From contig CABKMX010000087.1 in assembly GCA_902373595.1 (NCBI GenBank), positions 1-5,044 of the forward strand: DNA of 5,044 bases, read 5' to 3'. The notes beneath the pieces were generated by a model. It worked only from the letters and a program-made list of their open reading frames with translations. It was not told the origin of the DNA and did not search any database. Position numbers and translations under genes: made by a program. Below are positions 1 through 4,310 of this stretch, one piece after another (the first letter of the stretch is position 1; each line of letters starts with the position of its first letter). The DNA is from an uncultured Christensenellaceae bacterium. Lineage in GTDB: Bacteria; Bacillota; Clostridia; Christensenellales; UBA3700.

Positions 1-90
1 ACCTTCCTCAAAACGTACTATCTCGTATGCGGCTTTGTCACCGCCGCGCTCGCAATCGCAGCCCGAATCGTAAGCCGCGACAGCAATTGA
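1..90 (+). CDS. C-terminal end of an unidentified, probably membrane, protein (partial)
   Basis: Frame 1 is open from the left edge and ends in TGA at 88-90, giving 29 residues. They contain a hydrophobic run, YYLVCGFVTAALAIAA, followed by a short polar tail, RIVSRDSN. This looks like a last transmembrane helix with a positively charged end. Third codon positions are mostly C, as in the other genes of the window, and a terminator-like hairpin follows 12 bases after the stop; both support a real gene end. The start and most of the protein lie outside the window, so the family cannot be named. It is transcribed towards the minus-strand operon (convergent). The coding call is moderately sure and the membrane call is inference. 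Confidence 0.55.
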   Translation, partial: TFLKTYYLVCGFVTAALAIAARIVSRDSN

Positions 91-102
91 GTGAATTTGC
101 GC

Positions 103-125
103 CGCGCGGCAAGCCGCGCGATTTT
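103..125 (+). terminator. Probable intrinsic terminator of the left-edge gene
   Basis: CGCGCGGC at 103-110 and GCCGCGCG at 113-120 are perfect inverse complements. With a realistic tetraloop (CAAG) the stem is 7 bp of pure GC. It is followed by ATTTT (121-125), a short U-tract, and starts 12 bases after the stop codon at 88-90. The weak T-run makes it a less than perfect rho-independent terminator. The preceding GTGAATTT (91-98) resembles the GTGAAAT linker of the downstream hairpin array, so it may instead be a lone member of that hairpin class. Confidence 0.6.
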
Positions 126-190
126 CGGACAAAGACGCGGCGAAAATTTTTAGCAAACAGTCCGCGCCCCAAAGGGAGCACGGAACCGAA

Positions 191-204
191 AAGGTCAATA
201 CCCT
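191..204 (+). repeat. Direct repeat box, copy 1 (AAGGTCAATACCCT)
   Basis: This 14-base string recurs exactly at 640-653. In both copies it is followed after a short gap by GGTCTT (209-214 here; gap 4 bases here, 2 in the other copy) and then by GAGC or AGC. It lies just upstream of the 210-230 hairpin. No protein or RNA family is recognised. Confidence 0.75.
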
Positions 205-273
205 CTGCGGTCTTGAGCCCCGGGCAAGACGAAGTATGCGCGCAAAAGGTCCGCTCCTTGCCTGCCTGTCGTT

Positions 274-300
274 GAACCGAGCCCCAAAAAAAGACCGCGC
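274..300 (+). repeat. Imperfect direct repeat, copy 1, on the left of the hairpin array
   Basis: The 27-base segment starts GAACC, continues AGCCCC and an A-run, and ends GACCGCGC. It matches 493-518 at about 23 of 27 aligned positions with one gap. This copy forms mostly the loop of the 257-318 stem. The second copy runs into the left arm of the 511-733 inverted repeat. The two copies bracket the 318-443 hairpin array. Confidence 0.65.
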
Positions 301-317
301 AACGGGCAGGTGAGCAA

Positions 318-443
318 GCCGGGCAAGTTGTGCCCGGCGGTGAAATGTCTGCGCTGTCGCGCAAACGTGAAATACGGCGGCCATTTGACCGCCGCGTGAA
401 ATGCTTGCGCATCGCGCAAGCGTGAAATGTTGCCCTCGGCAAC
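318..443. repeat. Array of five hairpins of different sequence joined by constant GTGAAAT linkers
   Basis: Five stem-loops follow one another: A 318-338 (GCCGGGCA/TGCCCGGC), B 347-366 (GTCTGCGC/GCGCAAAC, one C/A opposition), C 375-394 (CGGCGG/CCGCCG), D 403-421 (GCTTGCGC/GCGCAAGC, perfect) and E 429-443 (GTTGCC/GGCAAC, perfect). Exactly the same heptamer, GTGAAAT, sits between neighbours at 340-346, 367-373, 396-402 and 422-428. Stem sequences differ from unit to unit while pairing is kept, and the linker is invariant. After E the linker position holds GTTACGG (444-450). A sixth, weaker stem, AAGCGC/GCGCTT, lies at 451-471, and GTTACGG recurs at 482-488. This is neither a CRISPR nor a simple tandem repeat. 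I do not know an established name for it. Confidence 0.9.
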
Positions 444-492
444 GTTACGGAAGCGCTTTTCGATTGCGCTTATACTTGCTTGTTACGGCATA

Positions 493-518
493 GAACCAAG
501 CCCAAAAACGGACCGCGC
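493..518 (+). repeat. Imperfect direct repeat, copy 2, on the right of the hairpin array
   Basis: This is the second copy of the 274-300 segment (GAACC, AGCCC, an A-run, then GACCGCGC), one base shorter. Its last eight bases are also the start of the left arm of the 511-733 inverted repeat, so the repeat and the palindromic element are fused here. Confidence 0.65.
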
Positions 519-536
519 CGCACGCATTTGGACAAG

Positions 537-587
537 CCGACATAAAAATATCCGACAGCTTTTTGCTGTCGGATCTTTTTATGTCGG
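537..587. terminator. Bidirectional intrinsic terminator at the convergent gene junction
   Basis: The inner stem ATCCGACAGC/GCTGTCGGAT (550-559 with 565-574) closes a five-T loop. It is flanked by five A on the left (544-548) and five T on the right (576-580), giving a U-tract on either strand. Pairing continues outwards through 537-548 with 576-587, with a single T/C mismatch at 549/575, for 22 bp in total. On the minus strand it lies about 145 bases after the glucosidase stop and is the best candidate for the end of the cysK-comF-glucosidase transcript. It would also stop any + strand read-through. Confidence 0.85.
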
Positions 588-595
588 TGCTCGCA

Positions 596-707
596 GTTGA
601 GGCGAGCGTATTTTGCGCAGGGGCGAGTCATCGACCGCGAAGGTCAATACCCTTGGGTCTTAGCAAGCGGCGGGACGATGCCCCTGCGTAAAAGCCGCCG
701 CCTCAAC
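596..707. repeat. 112-bp imperfect inverted repeat between terminator and glucosidase gene
   Basis: GTTGAGGCG (596-604) pairs with CGCCTCAAC (699-707), GCG (606-608) with CGC (696-698), and TTTTGCGCAGGGGC (611-624) with GCCCCTGCGTAAAA (680-693), with one G/T wobble and a small internal loop: 26 bp in total. Shorter inner pairings (ATCG/CGAT and CCGC/GCGG) carry the stem further. Its apical loop contains the 14-base box shared with 191-204. It is the second helix inside the 511-733 element. Confidence 0.8.
640..653 (+). repeat. Direct repeat box, copy 2 (AAGGTCAATACCCT)
   Basis: Exact second copy of 191-204, followed two bases later by GGTCTT (656-661). It lies in the apical loop of the 596-707 stem, where it would be exposed if the region folds as RNA or a cruciform. 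Confidence 0.75.
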
Positions 708-731
708 CTTGTCCAAATGCGCGCGGCGCGG

Positions 732-2459
732 TCAAAACTCATACACAGCGGCTTCGAATGGGCGCAAGGTGCGGTTTTCGAGCGGTCTCGCCTCGTCGTA
801 GTTGCAAAGTTTGCACACTGCCTGTTTGCCCTGCCATTCGCTCGGCACGGTGAACGGCTGTTCCTTTTTGGTGAAGTTGCAGACGACGGCGACGGTGGTC
901 TGCGGAGTCTTGCGCTCGTAGACATAGAGTTTGTTGCTGCGCGCGTAATACTCCTTGAAGTCGCCGTTCTTGATGCAGTCGCTGCCCTTGCGGTATTCGA
1001 TCAATTTGCGGTAGTAGTTGAGCAAGCTGTCGCCGTCGTGCTCTTCGGCGGCGACGTTGACCGTCTTGCAGTCGGGGTTGACGATCATCCACGGCTCGAC
1101 GTCGTCGGGACAGAAGCCGGCGTTGGGCGCGTCGCTCCATTGCATCGGCGTGCGCGCGTTGTCGCGAGCGACCTTTTTGAGCACCTTTTTGACAACGGGC
1201 ATCAAGAAGGGCGCGCGCTTTTTGAACATCTTCATAGCGTTGACGGACAGGATGTCCTTGTAGACCTCTTCGGCGGTGAGCGTCGCTTTGACAGGTTTGC
1301 CGTCGCGCCATACCGTCCCCTCTTTGCCGATCGGGATGTCACTCATGCCGAGTTCCTGCCCCTGGAAAATGAAGGGCACGCCGCGTTGCATATACAGCGC
1401 GACGGGGAGCATCTTCGCCGCCTTGTCGCGGTGCTCGCCGACGTCGTAGCCGACAAAGCGCGGCACGCTGCGCGGCTGGTCGTGATTCTCGAAAAACAGC
1501 GTGGGCGCGCACGTTTTGGGCAGAGCCTGCCATCTTGCGAAGATGGATTTGAGCTTGCGCACGCTCAGCTTGTGCGGCAAGATTTGGGTGTAGCGGTCGC
1601 AATTGGTGTGCTCGAACGAGAACACGCAATCCAGCTCGCCGACGCTCTCGTCGATGTAGCCGGCGGCGTTTTTGGAGGTGATGCCCATCGCCTCGCCGAC
1701 GATCGTCGTGTCGTAGCGGTTCCAAGACTTGTAGGCGACCTCTTTGATGAATTTGTGGTAGTTCTCGGTCAGGCAATATTGCTCAAAGCCGATCAGCGGC
1801 AATTTGATCTTGCCGTTGGGCAGTCCGTCGTTTTTGGAGATGTAGGTAATCACGTCGCAGCGGAAGCCGTCAACGCCCTTTTCAAACCAAAAATTGCAGA
1901 TGTCGGCGACCTCTTGGCGCACCTTGGGATTATTCCAATTGAGGTCGGGCTGTTTGTACGAAAAGAGGTGCAGATACCACTCGTCGGTGTTCTCTTCATA
2001 CTTCCACGCAGGGCCCAAAAAGTTGGACATCCAATTGTTGGGCGGACGCTTGCCGTCCTTGCCCCTGCCCTTTTTCCAATAGTAGTAGTCGCGGTAGGGA
2101 TTCGCCTTGGACGAGCGGCTCTCCTTGAACCACCAATGCTCGTCCGACGTGTGATTGACGACGAGGTCCATGATGAGCCTGATGCCGCGCTCGTGAAGCC
2201 CTGCGATCAATTCGTCGAAGTCCTCCATCGTGCCGAACTCGTCCATGATGTCGCGATAGTCGCTGATGTCGTAGCCGTTGTCGTCGTTGGGCGACTTGTA
2301 GCACGGCGACAGCCATACCGCGTTGACCCCGAGCGACTTGATGTAGTCGAGTTTGGAGATGATGCCGCGAAGATCGCCGATGCCGTCCCCGTTGCCGTCG
2401 CAGAAACTGCGCGGATAGATTTGATAAAAGAACGCGTCCTTATACCATCTCGTCTTCAT
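732..2459 (-). CDS. malL: GH13 alpha-glucosidase, oligo-1,6-glucosidase type
   Basis: A 575-residue cytoplasmic enzyme (no signal peptide) of the oligo-1,6-glucosidase/MalL group, slightly longer than the usual 555-565. It hydrolyses terminal alpha-glucosidic bonds of imported malto- or isomalto-oligosaccharides. Visible landmarks are a calcium loop DGNGDGIGD (21-29), region I DLVVNH (98-103), QPDLN (170-174), nucleophile Asp202 in GFRCDV, acid/base Glu256 in VGEA, transition-state Asp327 in ENHDQPR, and RDNARTPMQW (432-441). All catalytic residues are intact. Val203, just after the nucleophile, is the residue associated with alpha-1,6 activity in this family; maltases usually have Ala or Thr. 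A Lys-rich segment before 432 is unusual. ATG 2457-2459 is preceded by a perfect AGGAGG (2466-2471) with a 6-base gap. The start overlaps comF by 20 bp, implying coupled translation. Exact substrate is inferred; trehalose-6-phosphate hydrolase is a less likely relative. Confidence 0.93.
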   Translation of the reverse strand: MKTRWYKDAFFYQIYPRSFCDGNGDGIGDLRGIISKLDYIKSLGVNAVWLSPCYKSPNDDNGYDISDYRDIMDEFGTMEDFDELIAGLHERGIRLIMDLVVNHTSDEHWWFKESRSSKANPYRDYYYWKKGRGKDGKRPPNNWMSNFLGPAWKYEENTDEWYLHLFSYKQPDLNWNNPKVRQEVADICNFWFEKGVDGFRCDVITYISKNDGLPNGKIKLPLIGFEQYCLTENYHKFIKEVAYKSWNRYDTTIVGEAMGITSKNAAGYIDESVGELDCVFSFEHTNCDRYTQILPHKLSVRKLKSIFARWQALPKTCAPTLFFENHDQPRSVPRFVGYDVGEHRDKAAKMLPVALYMQRGVPFIFQGQELGMSDIPIGKEGTVWRDGKPVKATLTAEEVYKDILSVNAMKMFKKRAPFLMPVVKKVLKKVARDNARTPMQWSDAPNAGFCPDDVEPWMIVNPDCKTVNVAAEEHDGDSLLNYYRKLIEYRKGSDCIKNGDFKEYYARSNKLYVYERKTPQTTVAVVCNFTKKEQPFTVPSEWQGKQAVCKLCNYDEARPLENRTLRPFEAAVYEF

Positions 2460-3279
2460 AGAAGTCCTCCTCGTTGAGTATATTTTCGGACGGAGAGACG
2501 AACCGCGTCGAACAATAGGTCAACGCCTCCACGCTCCGCGCCTTTGCCTTGTAAAGTATCCGCGACACCTCGCCCAGCGTCGCGCCGGTGGTCATCACGT
2601 CGTCGACGACGAGCACCCTCCTTCCCTTGAACGCCTCGGGCGCAGTGACCTCATAGACGCCGCGCACGTTCTCTTCGCGCTCGCGCCTTTTCAATTTCGC
2701 TTGGGATTTGTTCTCCTTCGTCTTGACCAGCGCGCCGTCGATCAGCGGAAGTTTGAGCCGACTCGACAGCTCCTCCGCTATGAGCTCGGCTTGATTGTAG
2801 CCGCGCTTGCGTTTGCGCTTTGCCGACAGCGGCACCGCGACGACGCAGTCGCATTCGAAGTCGCAATCGAGATAGCGGTCGACCATCGCCTCGGCGATGA
2901 ACGCGGCGAGGTAGCGCCTGCCGCCGAATTTGAGCCTGTACACAAACTTCTTGGGCGCGCCCTCGTAGACGTAGCACGACCGCGCCCTGACGAACGAGCG
3001 CTCGTTGCGAATGCAGGTGTCGCAAAATTCCGCCTCGTTGGCGAGCGCCCTGCCGCACTTGCCGCAGATGTCCGTGCCCAATTTGACCGACGTCTTTTCG
3101 CACTCCGGGCACAAGCCGCCGCGGATGTGCGAAAGAAGCTCTTTGCCGCATGCCGAACAGACGGGACCGTCCAGATACAACTTGCTGCGCAACTTGCGGA
3201 ACAGGACTTTGAGCCTGTCCCCTTTGCGCGTGCCGAACACTCCTATCTCAATCGACGTCGAAGAGCGGCGTGGACACAT
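2440..3279 (-). CDS. comF: ComF family protein (double zinc ribbon plus phosphoribosyltransferase domain)
   Basis: 279 residues. The N-terminal third carries two four-cysteine zinc-ribbon motifs (Cys41, 44, 57, 60 and Cys72, 75, 86, 89). The rest is a type I phosphoribosyltransferase fold with the PRPP loop VLVVDDVMTTGAT (222-234). The ComF-specific segment KRGYNQAELIAEEL (158-171) and the following KSQAKL and ENVRG motifs are also present. ComF proteins are cytoplasmic and needed for DNA uptake in naturally competent species; their PRTase substrate is not known. ATG 3277-3279 has GGGGGAG (3284-3290) four bases upstream but lies inside the end of cysK (32-bp overlap). A GTG at 3238-3240 would give 266 residues, but the only Shine-Dalgarno there touches the start codon. 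The 3' end overlaps the glucosidase gene by 20 bp. Competence is not shown by this gene alone. Confidence 0.92.
   Translation of the reverse strand: MCPRRSSTSIEIGVFGTRKGDRLKVLFRKLRSKLYLDGPVCSACGKELLSHIRGGLCPECEKTSVKLGTDICGKCGRALANEAEFCDTCIRNERSFVRARSCYVYEGAPKKFVYRLKFGGRRYLAAFIAEAMVDRYLDCDFECDCVVAVPLSAKRKRKRGYNQAELIAEELSSRLKLPLIDGALVKTKENKSQAKLKRREREENVRGVYEVTAPEAFKGRRVLVVDDVMTTGATLGEVSRILYKAKARSVEALTYCSTRFVSPSENILNEEDFYEDEMV
2466..2471 (-). promoter_or_regulatory. Ribosome binding site of the alpha-glucosidase, inside comF
   Basis: Reads AGGAGG on the minus strand, six bases before the ATG at 2457-2459. It lies in the last codons of comF, so ribosomes finishing comF can re-initiate here. It also fixes the glucosidase start. 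Confidence 0.85.
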
Positions 3280-4174
3280 ATCTCTCCCCCGTATCGGGCA
3301 GCACGACGACTATCTTTTTGCCGGCGTTTTCGTCCGACTTTGCCAGCGATATCGCCGCCGCGAGCGCCGCGCCCGACGAGATGCCGACCAGCACCCCCTC
3401 CGTGCGCGCAAGCAGACGCGACGTCGCGTACGCGTCCTCGTCCGCGATGTCTATCACCCCGTCGACGACGCTCATGTCGAGCACCTCGGGCACGAAGTTC
3501 GCGCCGATGCCCTGAATGTTGTGCGGTCCCGCGTGCCCCTTTGTCAAAAGAGGGGAAGCCGCCGGCTCCACTCCGTACGCTTTGAGCGCCGGCAGCGCCG
3601 CTTTGAGAGCGCGCGCATTCCCGGTGAGCGTACCGCCGGTGCCGATCGTCGCGACAAAGATGTCGACTCCGCCGCCGGTATCCTCCAATATCTCGCGCGC
3701 GGTGGTGTCCTCGTGCGCCTTTGCGTTGGACGGATTGGCGAATTGGTCGGCGATGAACGCGCCGCTCTCCTTTGCGATGCGCTCCGCCTCTTCGACCGCG
3801 CCCTTCATCCCGAGAGCCGCGTCCGTCAGCACTATCTTTGCGCCGAGCATCTTCAAGATCTTGCGCCTCTCTACGCTCATGCTCGACGGCATCACCAAAA
3901 CGACCTCATACCCCCTGACCGCGCCGACAAACGCCAGCCCTATGCCGGTGTTGCCCGACGTCGGCTCGACGATCGTGCCGCCCGGTTTGAGCGCGCCCGA
4001 AGCCTCGGCGTCGTCGATGATGCGCAGCGCCACTCTGTCCTTGACGCTGTAGGGGTTGAAGCACTCCAATTTGGCGAAGATGTCCGCCTTGAGTCCCAGC
4101 TTTTGTTTGAGCCTGTCCAATGCGAGCAGCGGCGTGCGTCCGACAAGCCGCGTCGCGTCATGAAAAATCGTCAT
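3248..4174 (-). CDS. cysK: Cysteine synthase A (O-acetylserine sulfhydrylase)
   Basis: A 308-residue PLP enzyme that makes L-cysteine from O-acetylserine and sulfide, the last step of cysteine biosynthesis, in the cytoplasm. The length is typical of CysK. PLP-binding Lys45 lies in SVKDR. The substrate loop EPTSGNTG covers 70-77, the phosphate-binding loop GTGGTLTG 178-185, and GISSGAA, whose serine contacts the PLP ring nitrogen, 264-270. HNIQGIGANFVP (218-229) and the ending DTGERYVSTPLF are also family marks. ATG 4172-4174 is chosen because AAGGAG (4183-4188) lies eight bases upstream. A TTG at 4193-4195 would add seven residues, would place that ribosome binding site inside the gene and overlaps the -10 box, so it is rejected. 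First gene of the minus-strand operon; comF begins within its last 32 bases. Confidence 0.96.
   Translation of the reverse strand: MTIFHDATRLVGRTPLLALDRLKQKLGLKADIFAKLECFNPYSVKDRVALRIIDDAEASGALKPGGTIVEPTSGNTGIGLAFVGAVRGYEVVLVMPSSMSVERRKILKMLGAKIVLTDAALGMKGAVEEAERIAKESGAFIADQFANPSNAKAHEDTTAREILEDTGGGVDIFVATIGTGGTLTGNARALKAALPALKAYGVEPAASPLLTKGHAGPHNIQGIGANFVPEVLDMSVVDGVIDIADEDAYATSRLLARTEGVLVGISSGAALAAAISLAKSDENAGKKIVVVLPDTGERYVSTPLFDVD
3284..3290 (-). promoter_or_regulatory. Ribosome binding site of comF, inside cysK
   Basis: Reads GGGGGAG on the minus strand, four bases before the comF ATG at 3277-3279. The same bases encode the conserved DTGER end motif of CysK, so part of the match could come from protein constraint. 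It is nevertheless the reason for choosing the longer comF start. Confidence 0.6.
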
Positions 4175-4182
4175 AATCTCGA

Positions 4183-4188
4183 CTCCTT
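4183..4188 (-). promoter_or_regulatory. Ribosome binding site of cysK
   Basis: AAGGAG on the minus strand, eight bases before ATG 4172-4174. It decides the start between this ATG and the in-frame TTG at 4193-4195. Confidence 0.85.
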
Positions 4189-4194
4189 TCTTCA

Positions 4195-4223
4195 ATTATA
4201 TAACAAAGCGCGCGCGTTTGCAA
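4195..4223 (-). promoter_or_regulatory. Sigma-A type promoter of the cysK operon
   Basis: On the minus strand, TTGCAA (4218-4223) and a perfect TATAAT (4195-4200) are separated by exactly 17 bases. The expected transcription start is near 4188, at the 5' edge of the ribosome binding site, so the leader would be only about 15 bases. That leaves no room for a T-box or riboswitch before cysK. Confidence 0.75.
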
Positions 4224-4249
4224 TACGCTTGGCGCATTTCCGTCGCCGA

Positions 4250-4262
4250 TTTTTGTCAAAAA
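4250..4262. promoter_or_regulatory. 13-bp palindrome between the divergent promoters (possible operator)
   Basis: TTTTTGTCAAAAA is a perfect 6+1+6 palindrome ending two bases before the -35 box of the + strand GH2 promoter. Its place suits a repressor or activator site. It is short and AT-rich, so chance is possible. Confidence 0.3.
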
Positions 4263-4264
4263 GG

Positions 4265-4293
4265 TTGAAACGCCGCACGTTTTGCTTTATAAT
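4265..4293 (+). promoter_or_regulatory. Sigma-A type promoter of the GH2 gene
   Basis: TTGAAA (4265-4270) and a perfect TATAAT (4288-4293) with a 17-base spacer. Transcription should start near 4300, leaving a leader of only about 11 bases that begins at or inside the Shine-Dalgarno sequence. Confidence 0.78.
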
Positions 4294-4299
4294 GAAAGC

Positions 4300-4305
4300 G
4301 GAGGA
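4300..4305 (+). promoter_or_regulatory. Ribosome binding site of the GH2 gene
   Basis: GGAGGA ends five bases before ATG 4311-4313 and supports that start. It sits at the predicted transcript 5' end. Confidence 0.8.
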
Positions 4306-4310
4306 CAGTT

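Larger units (their letters stand above)
126..317. other. Non-coding stretch with three successive hairpins
   Basis: I see no credible gene here; the open frames lack ribosome binding sites and run through palindromes. Three stems are visible. At 161-184, TCCG pairs with CGGA, GC with GC and CCC with GGG around an AAA loop, with one C/A opposition and one bulged A. At 210-230, GTCTTG pairs with CAAGAC. At 257-318, CTTGC, CTGCC and CGTTG pair in turn with GCAAG, GGCAG and CAACG (15 bp) around a 25-base loop, with a bulge on each side. The region lies 3' of genes on both strands. Whether it is transcribed cannot be judged from sequence. Confidence 0.6.
511..733. repeat. 223-bp nested inverted-repeat element (possible structured RNA or MITE-like element)
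   Basis: Bases 511-536 and 708-733 are inverse complements over 26 positions with one A/C opposition (522/722). The arms are not separated by random sequence. The left arm ends directly against the 537-587 hairpin, and the right arm begins directly after the 596-707 hairpin, leaving only 588-595 unpaired at the junction. Folded as one RNA this would be a three-way junction with three long helices. The right arm overlaps the stop codon of the alpha-glucosidase (732-734). Flanking bases include AAAAC on both sides (505-509 and 734-738), a possible but weak target-site duplication. Function unknown. Confidence 0.8.

Noticed and set aside
38..442. Minus-strand 134-codon open frame across the hairpin region
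   Set aside because: It reads through the GTGAAAT hairpins and the terminator and overlaps the end of the left-edge gene. The Arg-rich product looks like a typical spurious translation of palindromic repeats.
318..443. CRISPR array
   Set aside because: The constant part is only seven bases and the variable part is self-complementary and short. No cas gene is nearby.
469..499. Minus-strand promoter TTGGTT/TATAAG that could transcribe the hairpin array
   Set aside because: The spacer is 19 bases and both boxes are imperfect; not enough to annotate.
597..2477. Long + strand open frame (626 codons) antisense to the alpha-glucosidase
   Set aside because: It mirrors the GC-rich codons of a clearly real gene, starts at a TTG inside a palindrome without a ribosome binding site, and its protein is a low-complexity Val/Ala/Asp-rich string with no family motifs.
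4193..4195. TTG start giving a 315-residue CysK
   Set aside because: It overlaps the -10 box and puts the AAGGAG ribosome binding site inside the gene. The ATG at 4172-4174 has ideal spacing and gives the normal family length.
4254..4259. Minus-strand TTGACA as the -35 box for cysK
   Set aside because: No -10-like sequence lies 16-18 bases downstream of it. The TTGCAA/TATAAT pair is better placed.
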